Below are positions 1 through 19,460 of a stretch of DNA of 64,000 nt, one piece after another. Under the pieces are notes generated by a model that saw only the letters and a list, made by a program, of their open reading frames with translations, was not told the DNA's origin and searched no databases. The stretch comes from Marsupella aquatica (Eukaryota > Marchantiophyta): contig OZ316891.1 in assembly GCA_973895155.1 (NCBI GenBank), positions 10,354,001-10,418,000 on the forward strand, given 5' to 3'. Position numbers and translations under genes: made by a program. Every line of letters starts with the position of its first letter. The stretch's first letter is position 1.

Positions 1-143
1 AGGGAAGCTTTAGCATCGATGTAGTGAACGAGCTTCAACAGGAGAATCAACGCATTCGTCAGCCACCAGTAGTTTTCCTGAGAAAGAAGTGTGATGCAGA
101 GCTTCCTGCTGCTAAATTTTTCACATCCCTTGACAATCAATAG
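1..143 (+). CDS. C-terminal end of an unidentified gene (partial)
   Basis: An open frame enters from the left edge (codons start at base 3) and ends at TAG 141-143. It gives about 46 residues, beginning with a short heptad-like, Gln/Glu-rich stretch (NELQQENQRIRQ) and ending FFTSLDNQ. There is no start codon in view, so this would be the last exon of a gene lying mostly outside the window. It converges on the kinase gene that ends at 632. I do not recognise the family, and the frame is short enough that chance is possible. Confidence 0.35.
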   Translation, partial: GSFSIDVVNELQQENQRIRQPPVVFLRKKCDAELPAAKFFTSLDNQ

Positions 144-631
144 CATCAATAGAAGAATAAGACTACCTAGTTGCGCAAGTACATAGAAATGGATATAACA
201 GTTTCACATTCATTGATGCAACGCCAGAGAATACTTTGGGAGATGAACTGTAGTTGTCCTGCAGACTTTGATGCCTTAGACCTCCTGCTGAAGAGATTTA
301 TAAAATCCTGCAAATAAATTATAGCCATCATTTAATCTCTATATTTATTAGCACATTCTAGTGCTGAAGCTCTTAGACCAAGCTCCACAGAGGTGTTTGT
401 TTGGTTGTTTGTTTGTTATTGAAGACCAGGACCACATAATCTTTACTTTCCTAGTACTTCTTAAATATAGGATATGAAAACAGCCTTATCCCTTGAAACA
501 TAGAGTTTTTTTTGTTGGTATTGTTAGATTCCCTTCCTTACTTTTGAAGTGCAAACAAAGACAACATGTTTTTAACTGCTTCAACGCCATGTATTTGCCT
601 TATGATTCGAGAGATTGTCATGATAGAGAAA
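144..631. other. Gap between convergent genes
   Basis: The stretch is AT-rich with no coding frame I can support. It probably holds the 3' untranslated regions of the two convergent genes. A short (TTTG)n-like tract lies near 390-415. Confidence 0.4.
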
Positions 632-7502
<6,871 letters not shown>

Positions 7503-9433
7503 GGACTTTTCTCACTAGACAACAGCAGCCGTTTTCTGTCTTGTCTTGGGTATGGGAAGGGTCATTTCAAATTGGGATCATCGAAGCCTTCACGCCGGAG
7601 ACAAAAAACAAGTCCTCAATAATAAGCTTTATACCTTCAAGCGTCGGGTCCAATGTTGGCCACGCAGTCGCCTGTATTGCATCTATCCGATCACGATCCG
7701 CACAAAGGCTTTCCAAGACTAACGATCACAATTTTTTCTCTCAGCATATCACGATCCCCTCAAAGTTCTCCAGGACGTCATCACCCGGCTAAGGTTCCTG
7801 TCCGAAGGGAAATTCTATCAATTTAGGGACATTCAGAGGTTGGATCGAGTCCGTGGTAGGGACAGTCACGCGTCTGCACTAAATCCGTTTGTTACTCGTC
7901 CTGAAGCACTAAATATGACTTGTACTCAGAATTCTTGAAGCACATCAAGAGCACTACTCTGAGTCTAATCTTCGCTGCGACCCTATCCAAGAAAAACTGC
8001 AAACTCGGAGAGGAACTTCGGAGTTGTTAAACAAGCACTCCAATCGTTACACAATAATCCGAACCAGATCTTAACGGTCGCTCAGACGGTAACCTCCACT
8101 CCAATCAGGACTTTTTGCGCGTCTCTAACATAATTATTCTAATCAGTGAAAGGGGCTGCCGACGGGGGTGAGGCCAAGAAAACGCAACCATCTCTGGGGT
8201 TCAAGAAGAGGAACGCCAGAGACTTCACGAGAAAGATATCAGGACTCAGAGTACCGGTGTACTCTTTGTGAATCCCGGACTGACTCTGCAATTTGCACTG
8301 GCTACTGCAAGGTGTCGGTTATATGTATGAACGCAATTCAGATAGGATTGCTGTCGAGCCTAGAAGGCAAGAACACCCACCGCAACCTGCGCAAGCTGGT
8401 TTCCACACGCAACACGACATCAGAAGACGGGTTTTCGGTTTATCAGCGCTGAGAAAAACCTTTGCTGCGGTTTTATCCAGTATTTTGAGTTTGGGCTGCG
8501 TTTCTTTTATTGCGATTGCTTGGGTCCTTGGGTTTGCAGTTTATTTGCGCGGGCTCTCTTGTTCTTTCTTCTTACAGTGCTCTCACAAACATCTTACCTT
8601 TTTATGGTCCTTGCTTTTATAATGAGATTCGTCCATCAAGACAAGTATATCAGAAACAGAGTGCAAGAAAGGCTGTATACTTGACTCCATTTTCTTACGA
8701 CTTCGACAATTTCCTACTACCAGTGTCCACCCCGATCCAATTTCGAGAATGCAAAAGTCAGGAAACGCACACCATATGATAACGAGGATGGAAAATCCAT
8801 CAGAGAAAAACAACAGACCCAACAGACCTCTGTTGTCAGGGTCGCGATTACAACTTCGACATCCGTGCATCACTGCATGAAGCCTTTAGATGCTCTAGTG
8901 TCAAGGTTTGAAACATAGAATGATACTGAAGACTTATTTCAACATCGAAACATCCAATCCATTGGGTATTTTGCTGTCTACAGTACCCTCAAAACTCGTC
9001 CAAGGCTGTGAATAGAGCGAACAATTTGCTGATTTCTTACAACATTCGAGAAGAATTTTTGTTTTGCTTTCAACTAGGTAGTAATGTAATCTATCTGGCC
9101 ACTGACAGATTTTGCAAGAACTGCATTAGCTATGACTGTTTCCGTCGAAGGAATCATGTATTCTACTTAGAGCAATTTTTCTTTCCACGTCTGCAAAAAC
9201 ACTTTTACAGGTATACCTTCAATAATTAGTTAAGCTCCATTGTCACTTAATTGCTTTGGTTAAGGGAAATAATCGAGAGAAGTTTTATAGGGATAACTTC
9301 AATAATCAATTTTTGCTACAATACTTTTGGATTGTTTCATTTAACCAAAAACTGGAGGCTACAAAAAACTCGAAAGTAAACTGACATAGCTGCATCATAC
9401 TTTCTTTTGTTTACACTGATTAAAAATCGAGAG
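7503..9433. other. Upstream region of the kinase gene, no supported gene
   Basis: This probably contains the promoter and 5' leader of the kinase gene. A splice-acceptor-like TTGTCTAG lies just upstream of the start codon, so an untranslated first exon is possible. Short open frames exist around 8168-8622 on the + strand, but they show no domain, no splice logic and unremarkable composition. Confidence 0.4.
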
Positions 9434-9946
9434 TCACAAACTGTTCAAAGACTGCAATGCGATCCGAACTGCTAAGCATTGTAACTTTTTATTCATAGCC
9501 AGGAGCAGTCGCTGGTGGGCTTTGGCTTTAGACCACCGCTGGCGGGGTGAAGTTCTGTTGTTGCTCTCATCAGGGTCGCTTGACTCGCCTCTCGATCCAT
9601 TGACTTCACTCTCCACTTCTTCAACACCAGTGATTGTGCTGTTTCGATCGTTTGACGGGCTGCTTGTTGGGGCAGTCTCCTCCATTTTCGTCAGGATTCC
9701 TTCATTGTCTGTTTTGGTGGACTCTTTCTCACAAAGAGTAGATGCTGCCACATTACTCCGTATTGCTAATCCACATTCCTCGGTGTTAGCGATTGATTTA
9801 TCTGTCATTGTTTCTGAATTTGGCATCTCTTCACGTCCTCCCAACCACACTCGGTACCCACCTTTGGGAGCCTCCTCTGGACTATATACTTTATTCATAC
9901 AACCATCTGTTTCAATTGGATGGAATCCTTGATTCTTCTCATGCAT
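9434..9946 (-). CDS. Hypothetical acidic protein, possibly a first exon
   Basis: An open frame of 170 residues begins at an ATG preceded by an in-frame TGA. The composition is rich in Glu, Ser, Thr and Asn, with a GGYRVWLGGREE segment near the start and a basic patch near residue 135. I recognise no family. A possible donor (AAAAA|GTTACA) near 9488 means the frame could continue into another exon, but I could not find a matching acceptor. The + strand is also open here for 136 codons, so a chance frame is a real alternative. Confidence 0.33.
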   Translation of the reverse strand: MHEKNQGFHPIETDGCMNKVYSPEEAPKGGYRVWLGGREEMPNSETMTDKSIANTEECGLAIRSNVAASTLCEKESTKTDNEGILTKMEETAPTSSPSNDRNSTITGVEEVESEVNGSRGESSDPDESNNRTSPRQRWSKAKAHQRLLLAMNKKLQCLAVRIALQSLNSL

Positions 9947-11429
9947 TCAAATTGTTGCATAGGCTGCCAGCGAGCATGCCTTCCTCTAGGAATTGATTTT
10001 AATAAGAGAGAGCCATGCGCGCCTTCACTGCTGCTAGGTGACCAAATTGATACTCCTCATTGGTAACTGTCAATTTGTAATGTCGTCAAATCTCATTATC
10101 TCTACCGCTTCAGGACACCACCATAATTAAACAAGCCCGAACGGATGGATATGAATTCAGTTCCAGGATCTTACAGGTCAGTAGGTTGAATAGCTCCCGG
10201 AAGGTTAATGGCCTGCATGTTGTCATAGTTGGCAGTGTGTGAAGCTGGTTATAATAAATCTGTATGATATCAATGGCTATATGTGTACGGTATTGTAAAC
10301 AAGGAAACATCCAGAAATTAATTGTGTGTTTATTACCAATTTCCACATCTCTCAAACGAAGTGGTAGGGAAAAAAAGATCCTAGTTTGCAAGTTATCAAA
10401 GCTTTGACTGATCTCGAAAAACACCTGTCATGCTCGATCTCCTGTATATATACACAGTCGAGTTGAAAGCCAAAAGAATTTAAAAAGGCATCGAGATGAC
10501 ATCAGGAGCTAGGAGTGATATCTCTCCAGGAGCTGTGATAGCAAACGTCAAAAGGAACGGTTGCTCTCAAGCTTGCCTCAAAGGCACTTCGCATTACAAA
10601 AATCTCAGAATTCGGCTTATTTACGAGATATCCTGAGCAACGACTGAATGCCATGCCCTGTGTGCGTGGGACAGTCCCTTAATAGTGTCGAACCATGGAA
10701 AGCAACACAAGCGACAACACCACAATAGCTAAATTGAAGAAGTGAAATTGTTGTCAAGTCATGGAATGCAAGTAATACCCCACACCAGCTAGAAGTGAAA
10801 TTTCTTTCGGACACTCTCCACAGCTGATGCGACATTTGAGCTCTTGCTCTGCCACTTTATATACCTACGGTATATATGCATGCCCTCCTAGCATGAAGGA
10901 AATGCAAAAGAGAGATGCATGCCGGTCTTGACAATTCAGTACTTCCGCAGAATTCGCTAAGGAGAAAAATCTTTCTATGTACAAACAAGGTGCACCGAGT
11001 CCCTATTACCTAAAATATGAAACACTTCACCCAAATTTCATAAAAATGAGAAAACGATCATCGGTGCATGTGACGTTCATTGCTACTCGCTCCGTTTTCA
11101 TATACTGAGGATCAAAGAATTTTCGAATCACCCAGCTAGCTCAATTCGTTCTCTCACTTATCTCCAAGACAGCAGTCAAACAATACGTTGTCAAGCAATT
11201 CACATGTGTTGGAATTTAAGCGGATAGGATTGTATGTCTTGTTTAGCTATGCCAGTAGTAGATGATGCTTGCATGCACCTTGAAGCTCATAGATAAGTCA
11301 GGAAGTCAAACTTCAATTTAATTGCCTGCAAATCATCCCATGTACTTCAACAGGCGTCTGTGACTCACTGAACTGCCTCAATGTGTAGATTACCCGCACA
11401 ATAGTAGTTGAGCTCGCTGCTGAACTGGC
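9947..11429. other. Intergenic, nothing recognised
   Basis: AT-rich DNA with short unrelated open frames on both strands. I see no domain, RNA gene or clear repeat array. Confidence 0.4.
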
Positions 11430-13066
11430 TCAAGAGTTTCTCTTGCGCTTGGCAGCCCTGCGTAACGTGTTACATCCAGGGCTCTTCCACTTTCCCGGCA
11501 CCTCATTTTGGTATTCCCGATGGTTTTGTGGAGCATAATTGAGCTTCACGGGAGGCATGCAAATCTTCTCACCAGAGAAGTTGACTTCGTGCCCCACACA
11601 ATGAGTCGGATTCTAGTTCCGCCAAAGTGCGCACGAATCCTCAACCGAGGCTGTCTGCCCTGTCTACCCATCTTGGGAACGGAAATGATGCAGGTGGCCT
11701 CCTTGGTTACACCTTGTCAAGCACGAATTTCGGATTCCTTTCTGGAGAGGAGTGCAAAGCGATCTCAATGTTTCCATCGTCGGGATATCCTTGTCGGTAT
11801 AACGGGCACGTGTTGTACTCCACCACCGAATCAAACGGAACTTCCTCTCCTCGTCGAATAAGCGCCTGGAAAACGTGGTCGCAATGTTTCTGCTTGGTGT
11901 CCTCCTGGTACACCAGATATTCGGCCGGATGTACCGCTTCGTCGAATGGCACGGTGGTGTAGAATGCATAGGTTCTCTTCGCAATCCTGGACTTGACAAA
12001 GCTCTCCCATTCACCGACCATTCCCAAAGCAACAGCCCCCCGAACCACTGCAGTGTCGGGGTTACGAGGAAAGACGATCTTGGATATGTTCTCTTGCGCA
12101 GGACCGTCAGCAGGTGTGGGGGAGAACTCTTCTATGATCCTCTTCCTCACATTGGACCTCTCACGTTGGACCTCTCACGTTGGACCTCTCACGTTGGACC
12201 TCCTTGTGCATCCAATCCTCTTGTGGGTAACCAGATCTGTCGTCCCACCACCCAAGTCGACAACCACAAACGTATTTCCATGGTACAGCGACTTTAATGT
12301 ATTGTGGCTGTATATGCTGGCTGCTTCAGGCTCTAAAACCACGATCAGATCATGAAAACTGGCAGTGTAATCCGTGCACGAGGGACCGCGGACAAGCCCT
12401 GCCAACTCTGCAGAATCTTCCATTACTTGCCTGTGAGAATCCTCCCACAAGGCTGGAACAGTAAGACACCACTGAATATCTCGTTTGTCTACGTTTCTCC
12501 CATGTTTCCGCCCCAGCTCATGCAGAATGTGAGCGCTCATTCCTCTCAGAAAATCTGTAATAACCTTGAGCACATGCAGGCCCTTCGGCAGGTCCACCAA
12601 TGTCTTGTTATAGAGCCATAGCTTGAAGTAATCGATCAAATATCCATGCTCCTTAGGCAGCCTTAGCTCTTGAGCTCTCTCAGAAGTCCGCTTCGAACTC
12701 AAGCTAGACTGAGATTGCTCGGTGGCAAGTTCCCTATTAATATTCTTTGCCTGATCTTGAACAAGCTTCTTGTATTGCACATAAGCTTCCCATCCCCATG
12801 CTTTGAACTCATAATTGTTTGGCTGGGTCCCTGGCATGTACCACACACAGGTCTTTGTCTTGAAAATTTTTCCTCCTACTGCAGCTTCCTGACTCGGCCA
12901 ATCCGTGATGAGATGCACCATCTTATATATCAATCTCGAGGAATCCAGGTTCCAAGAGCGGTGACTCTGTATAAGCAGCTTTGGAAAAAGTTGTGCCAAA
13001 GTCTATGGCGACCACGAACCTTGGATCCTCCTCACGTTGTACAGCCCTACGTTTGGGGGCCATCAT
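11430..13066 (-). pseudogene. Degenerate HSPA12-like Hsp70 family pseudogene
   Basis: Reading down from ATG 13066, the first frame carries the Hsp70/actin-fold phosphate-1 motif AIDFGTTFS and then meets a stop. The next frame (to 12175) has YKMVHLITDWPSQEA, a long helical insert and the phosphate-2 motif VVDLGGGTTDL, typical of HSPA12A/B-like Hsp70s. The expected middle of the nucleotide-binding domain is missing and a 14-bp minisatellite stands in its place. A third frame (12150-11707) holds the C-terminal part (RNPDTAVVRGAVALGM, then a Tyr/Phe-rich beta region). Two more frame changes follow before a basic tail ending at 11430. No GT-AG pairs explain these shifts, so I call it a broken gene. 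It may derive from an intact paralogue elsewhere in the genome. Confidence 0.8.
12145..12199. repeat. 14-bp minisatellite, about 4 copies
   Basis: The unit CTCTCACGTTGGAC is repeated perfectly at 12158, 12172 and 12186, with a diverged truncated copy just before. A 14-bp period breaks the reading frame, and the array lies exactly where the Hsp70-like pseudogene has lost its middle. Confidence 0.9.
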
Positions 13067-14236
13067 CCACCTAGCTTGCGATACGTAGAAGGGCCGAGTC
13101 AAAATGTTACGTCTCTAGCTTGGGGACAGAAAGACAAATATTTCCACCTGTAGCTGCTGAACTTAGCAAGGTTGAAGTTTCACTGACGTCGGTGTATGCT
13201 CTCGAACGTGCTTAGACGGACTCACATCCACATAACAGTCAGCCTTTCCGTCTCATATGCAGTGTTTGTTTCAAGTGCATGGCAAGAAATCTGACAGAAC
13301 ACCAGTCCAGAGTCTGGAGTCTGGATCTAAGTGCACGGCGAATAACCCAGAAAACTTGTCCAGAACTGGGGAATTCATGATTTAGTGACCCTTTCAAATA
13401 TCAGTACCAGTCGAAGATCAACGGGTGGCCTACTTAGGTACTTCAGCGCCGATTGTAGACAATCCCATCTTCTATCATCTTTCATTAATTTCGTTTGAGT
13501 GCCTCCCTTCGTCAAGTGTGCGTAAACATGTGACATAATTATGGTACAAGTACTGACGGAGACTTGCCCAGTGGAGTAGTTAAGTACTCGGCACTGTCAT
13601 TTTCTCGGAGAGATGGCTCGTTGGATGCGAAGGTCAATCTTCCCGACATATATTTGGTACAGGTTTGAGTACTGTACTTCTACGGGTCCATGACTACTCT
13701 ACGCCTAAACAAGTCCTCCTTCGGAATTGAAATTGAATTTGAGAGCTAGCTCGGATTCTACCTTCGTTGATCGCCATTCTCTGAGGGGAGATGAAGATCC
13801 AGTGAGAAGTTTCAAAGCTCGCTTTCGGAAGGAAGAAAAGAGAGACCGAATTACGACTACCTGACTCAAACATGAGCTCAGCGTGAAGAGGGTCTGAACG
13901 AACTCAAGGAATCCAAACACAATCCTTGAACTCTTGGGATCTCAGACCTCTTGTATTCACATCTATTCCAATGTAGCTACCCTCAGGCCAGGATCCCCAG
14001 AATTTACTTCTGCATTAGATCATACCCAGTCAGAATATATTCAAGAGTAATAGAAGCTTTTAATGGAACGAGACCATCATGCTACCAAAAGTAAGCTACC
14101 TTCTACAAGGCACTAGATCTACATCAAGCCGCTTTGAATGAGATTGTCGAGGTCTTCCAGAGCTTTCAGCTCAAACAAGGTCAGCGGCCGAGATATGCAT
14201 GTTAGACGACTTTACAAAACCGAGGTACGCATGTTA

Positions 14237-14264
14237 GACGACTTTACTTTTGTGTAAAGTCGTC
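14237..14264. repeat. Perfect 11-bp stem-loop beside a direct repeat
   Basis: GACGACTTTAC (14237-14247), a 6-nt loop, then GTAAAGTCGTC (14254-14264). The left arm is also present about 40 bp upstream in the direct repeat GCATGTTAGACGACTTTAC. Confidence 0.8.
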
Positions 14265-15022
14265 ATACTAACTATCACACTAGCATATCCTTCATTAGTA
14301 TACCATCGCCCCATTTTCGAGCACTTTTTAACTAAATTTCTGATTATTCAGCTGCGAAATTGGATATAGCGAAATGGACCACGTGACTGAACAAGACGAT
14401 CCAGATGGGCCGTTACACTGGTGACACCCAAGAACCAACTCCGCTGTGCGAAAGGCGCTGCTTGGATGGAAATCAATGAATAATCTCGTGCTGCCTTCGT
14501 TAGTCGTTGCTTTGCACCGCAGCCAAGAGACTCCCAGTACGAGAATAGGCGAGAAAGCACTGCATGCTCGTTGCATTGTTTTGAGAAATTTCCTTCCTTT
14601 GATTGATCGAAAGCTCCTTCGAGTGTCTCAAGAAAGATCTGGGATGGAATTTTTTCCTCCAAAGCTCCTCAGTGACTATGATTGCTCATTTGAACGTGAT
14701 TGCTTTCCAATTTTCTTTGCAGGCCTTGTGAAATAAACTGCCGCTTTGGTATGAGAAATTGTTTACGTTTCTTTATACTCCTGCAAATCAAATGAACATA
14801 ACACAATCGCAATCAGAGGTCCAGAATAAATTGTGTGAAGAGATAGTTCCAGGCCTCCTCAGTTCACCTGTCTAAATGGTGAGATCACAGAACTGTGAAT
14901 CCCCTTGACCTGATACCAGATCGGGATACAAATTCCAATTTGGTATACCAGATACCAGATTCCAATATTGGAAGCCAAGCAGGGGATCTTTGCCTGAACC
15001 AGATAAGCCCAGTTGTTCCCCT

Positions 15023-15066
15023 GTTATTAGCATGTTATTAGCATGTTATTAGCATGTTATTAGCAT
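15023..15066. repeat. 11-bp tandem repeat, four perfect copies
   Basis: The unit GTTATTAGCAT occurs four times head to tail without mismatch, implying recent expansion. Confidence 0.9.
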
Positions 15067-15179
15067 ACAGAGTGGGAAGCCAACGTTAGGATTTTGTTGC
15101 CATTGATGCATGCCACTATTGAATGTATATATATACTAGGGTATACCCTAATTTGATATACCCTAACTCCCAAAAGTTA

Positions 15180-15330
15180 TGAAATACACAATTCATAGTC
15201 CATAATTTTTTTCCATAAGGATTGGTCTTGTGCCTTAGCCATTAGTCAAAACAGTCTTGTGCAAAAGTTATGGCCTATTCATTATGACCAAATGCCATCA
15301 TCCCTAATTGTCAAGCTTTGAGACACCCTA
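15180..15330 (+). repeat. Dispersed repeat, inverted partner at 29470-29650
   Basis: By eye this aligns with the reverse complement of 29470-29650. Shared blocks include the 'ATGNTCCATAA...GATTGGTC' start, 'ATCATCC' in the middle and 'CTTTGAGAYRCCCTA' at the end. The copies are clearly diverged and have no coding capacity. Confidence 0.6.
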
Positions 15331-15474
15331 CCAAAGTCCTGTTTCCAAGCATAGTGCACCGTAATGCTCCAGTCCTATTTTCCCATTCCATTCACTTATT
15401 TCCCCGTCTCTACCATTTGGGAAAAAAATACTATTCATTATGAAATATGGATACTAAGAGTACCCCTAGCAGCA

Positions 15475-15541
15475 TATTGTTTAGGTGCAAACTTGCGATA
15501 CCTAGCATTATTGTTTAGGTGCAAACTTGCGATACCTACCA
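15475..15541. repeat. 34-bp tandem duplication
   Basis: Two adjacent copies of a unit containing TTAGGTGCAAACTTGCGATA start 34 bp apart (15481 and 15515). Confidence 0.85.
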
Positions 15542-16486
15542 GTGTATCGCGAAGCTGTAAATCCTTGGCCAATTCCACATAAATCCTGGTTGATCAAAAA
15601 TCTGAGTAAAAAGAAAAAAATACAAGGAGGGGATGATTTTTTTTTAAATAATAACGATTTTACTTACCATTTTGATTTTTTGTAAATTGAGAATAAAACA
15701 TTGAAACAATATATTCACATTACATTTGGCTATAACCAGATGGATAAGTACATGTTTAATATTAAAGGGTAGTTAAGTAACTACCCCGAGAACTACCCTT
15801 AATATGAGTAACTGCCTAAGGTCTCCTAGACCCTACAAGACCAAATCTGCAACTCCCCCACTCATGCTCCTCGCTCCCGGCTATCTCCATAGACTCCTAT
15901 CCTGCAGGGACAATCCTGCTGCAGCAACCCGTCTAGCTGCCGCCAGTGCTGAGACGGGGAATTGAGTTGACCAAGCACGGACTGATGAAGAGAGCAGCTT
16001 GCGAAGATTTTAGGGGTCCATGGATTAATTGACCATAAACAATGTTCTAGGAATAGGACCTTAATACACTCAAAGCCCTAGGAGATTTTTTGTTTTTACC
16101 AATTACTATTAGTAAAAGTAGCGAGGGGAGAATTTTCATAATGAGCTGATCCCAAAACTGGACTCTGCCTTCTTTTCTAGAAATGCCCTGACAATTACAA
16201 AGACAAAAATCAGGAAGAGCATGAAGCTGGTGAAAATTATCGTTCATCATCATTGGCTTTCATGAAAATAGCTTACTGAGTATCCGTCCTTGCCAAAGGT
16301 CCCCAGGACTTGAAAATAATATCTAGGTTAAAGCTAACTGCCTCACGCGAGGCATTATCCTAAGTAAAGCCCAAGGTGCTTTTTCTTTCTCCTATCTGTA
16401 TCAAAGTAATTTGTTTTTACGGGTCTAGTTAGAGACTCTTGTAATTGTGAAAATTCTGTGAAAAATCCACATCATCCCATAAATTC

Positions 16487-16702
16487 TAAACCATTGGATC
16501 CATCTAATTGAACCATCTAGATTCTTTTCATGTGTGAGCACTTGTGTGAACACTCATGTGGGACAAAAGTGAATACTTGATTCTCAGCCATTGGATGTTT
16601 CTAATTGGAGCATCTAGATTTCTTGTTTGTGGGAACATTTGTGTATTCCTTGCATGTGGGGACACTTGTATGCAGAATCATGTGGGACAAAAGTGAGAAC
16701 CC
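16487..16702. repeat. Imperfect duplication of about 110 bp
   Basis: Two copies share 'CCATTGGAT', 'CATCTAGATT', a run of GTGTG/CACTTG words and 'CATGTGGGACAAAAGTGA'. They start near 16487 and 16590. Confidence 0.65.
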
Positions 16703-17010
16703 GTGTTAGATTGTATTAGAATATTAGATCATGTCATACCAAAAAATAGATGCATGTCCCTCATTTTTCTTAACCATGTCATAATGGAATGAGGGTACAA
16801 AATAAGGAAAAAAAAAGTCAATCCTAGCCCTTTATCAAAAATGGATTTTCTAGGTACCATCAGATCCGCCTAGACTCTCCTCAAACCTCAAATGTCTGTC
16901 ACAATGCCTGCTCGCATCTGCCCAAAACAAAAATTAAAAGAAATTTTGGAAATTTTGGAAAAATCTGAATATCTAGACTATTATTTAAATATACATATTA
17001 ACAGTCACCT

Positions 17011-17040
17011 ACAAATAAAATAAAATAAAATAAAATAAAT
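17011..17040. repeat. (TAAAA)n microsatellite
   Basis: About five uninterrupted AAAAT pentamers. Confidence 0.9.
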
Positions 17041-17689
17041 CAAAAAACACTCCCTCATATTGCGTGACCATACATGGACACCCGCCGCACGTGCCCATGC
17101 ACAAACCTTTTCTCTCCCCAATAGCAACACTTTCACAACAATAATCTCGAGAGCCTTACGCCCAGGGGGTCTCATATCACACACAAAATTTTGGGGCAAC
17201 AACACATTAAACATAAGTAAAAATTTTAATCAATCATTTTTGTTAACCACTAATTCTTTTGACTTTTCAGAATCTTCTTATTCAGAAATTGATTAAAACA
17301 GCCCTAGTGTTCGTCCACAAAAATTTATTAGTCTTTCACAAAATCCAATAAAAAAACCTTTTACTTATTCATGCATTATGGGTCGGAAGAAAATAAGTGA
17401 GGACCGCGGACAACAACAACAATGAACAAACTGATAACAATGTTACAACACTAACAACCCAACCAAAATGAGGAGACTTTTGCACTATCATGGTTGTTTT
17501 CCAAATTTTGACTTTTTTCATGCCAACAAAAGACTGTGAAGCAAAACACGGAAGGGGTCAAAGAGACTGGAAAAAAAGAGGGGCAATGATCAAGGAGAAA
17601 GTGGGAGGCACATGGATGGGAAGACACGGCCTTCAAAGCTCAATGGATGAGAAAAGGGGAACGCAATGATAATTTTTATGCAACACATT

Positions 17690-17890
17690 CTTTTACATAC
17701 CTATATCTTTTATTCCACTGTAACATACTTTGCATAACAGCATACTTTCTGCAATGATATATTTTGTACATCTTTTGCACAAGGACATCTTTTATGCAAT
17801 ATCATCTTTTATGTAATGTCATCTTAAGGGTAATGACATCTTTTACACTAGAACATCTTCAATTTGCATAACAATATCTTTGGTGTAATG
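17690..17890 (-). repeat. Degenerate ACATCTTTTGCA satellite tract
   Basis: Roughly eight to ten loosely spaced copies of an ACATCTTTTRYRYAATG-like word about 20 bp apart. The reverse complement of the same word builds the tract at 49480-49930. Confidence 0.6.
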
Positions 17891-18479
17891 CACAGGTATT
17901 GAGCTAGTTTTGCATTACAACCAATCACCCAAAACTTCAAATATGTCCTGAAGAGCCCTTAATGGCTGATGATAGGCCCGATGATAGGAATTATATAACA
18001 TTACCAAAACTAAACCTCAACTAATATTTTACCCTCAAGTCCTTGCAACACTCAATGGTTCCACCATTGGATCATTCCAACTAGCTAGCCAGGGTTACTT
18101 TGGTTAATCAAAAGTGCAAATAGTGGGATTACAATGACTTAACATAAAATAGTGACAAAGTATCCAATTCCATTCTTTTTGGTGCCCCTGAAGCCTGTAG
18201 TTGATCTAAGGATGCACTACACAACAAGGGCACATGAGAACCTTCAAATCAGGTTGGACTTATCTACAGTATTTGTAGTAGTGTTACATGTTTGGGATAG
18301 GCTCCTTCTTGGGCTTCTTGAGGGATGAGGGTATGAAAAAATTCAAATGATGTGTTAGTTGGCTTTAAGTTACAACTTGTTGGATGTCCTTGTGTGCAAC
18401 TCTTCAGAACTTTTCTTAGGAGGACTCTAAGTGGATTGCAGGAGTGTGATTCCCCACCAATCAAGCAAAACTTGCTTAT

Positions 18480-19460
18480 GCACTGAAGCTGACTAAGCCA
18501 ACTTCATCATTTAGATCATTTTTGTGCTTTTTAAATTCATTTGTATTGCAATGGATAGAAATAACTCCAAGTTTATCACTTACAGAATAGACATGGTGGT
18601 CTATTTTAATAAAATCTTAGTAAGTACCAATGAAGGTAAAAGTTAAGAATAAGGCAAACGCAAAGCTAGTCAATGATTAGTTTTCCACTGAACACACATA
18701 TTGTGACACAAATGCCTTCTAAGCAAATTTACCTAAGCCAACCTTAAGCCAAGTTGACACAGGCAGATCAGACCTGAGCTGACCTCAACTGAGCCAATCT
18801 GACCAGAAAAAACCTTGTCTAAGCCAAGTTGACCTTTGCCAACCTAATCTATCTAAGGTAACTTCAAAATTCTTACCAACGTTGTGCATTTTTTATTTCA
18901 TTTCTATTGGATAAAAAAGGTATGAGTTTACTATCTAATAGTATAGACATAGCCGTATACTCTGGTAAAAGCTGAGTACCATTGGAACTTGAAGTTGAGA
19001 CATCAAAATGTACATTCAAAGATATATAAAATAGACAAAGCGGGAGACAAAGATAGCCAATGATCAGTTTGTCATACTATACACAACTCGCTTCTTAGGG
19101 TGATTTACCTAAGATGATTTCACTTAAGCTGCTTTATCTAAGGTGACCTTAAGTTGACCTGACCCCAGCCGACCTTACCTAAGCCAAATTGACATTTTCT
19201 GATGTTATATATGTTGAATTCAACACTTAGAGCAGGGTCCAGCATTTTTTACTTTCATTTGTACTTGATTTAAAAGTTGAAAGTTTTAGAGCTCATAGAA
19301 TAGACATGGTGACCATATACTGTGGCAAAATCTTAGTACCAATGGAGCATGGGGTCAAGAATAAAAAATAGGCAAAGATAGCCCACATTTGTCTGATTAG
19401 TATGCCACATAAGACATAATTAAATGCCTTCTAAGCTGATTTGACCCAGGCAGATCTGAC
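18480..19460. repeat. Three diverged tandem units of about 330-380 bp
   Basis: Each unit holds a 'CTAAGCCAACTTGACCT' rich segment, then 'TTTTTATTTCATTTGTATTGGAT', then 'GAATAGACATGGTG' and 'AAGATAGCCAATGATYAGTTT'-like blocks. Units begin near 18480, 18840 and 19200. I see no protein-coding signal, so this is an old tandem or nested repeat family. Confidence 0.6.

Noticed and set aside
8168-8622. Two overlapping + strand frames with Cys residues
   Set aside because: No domain, no intron logic, and located in the likely promoter of the kinase gene.
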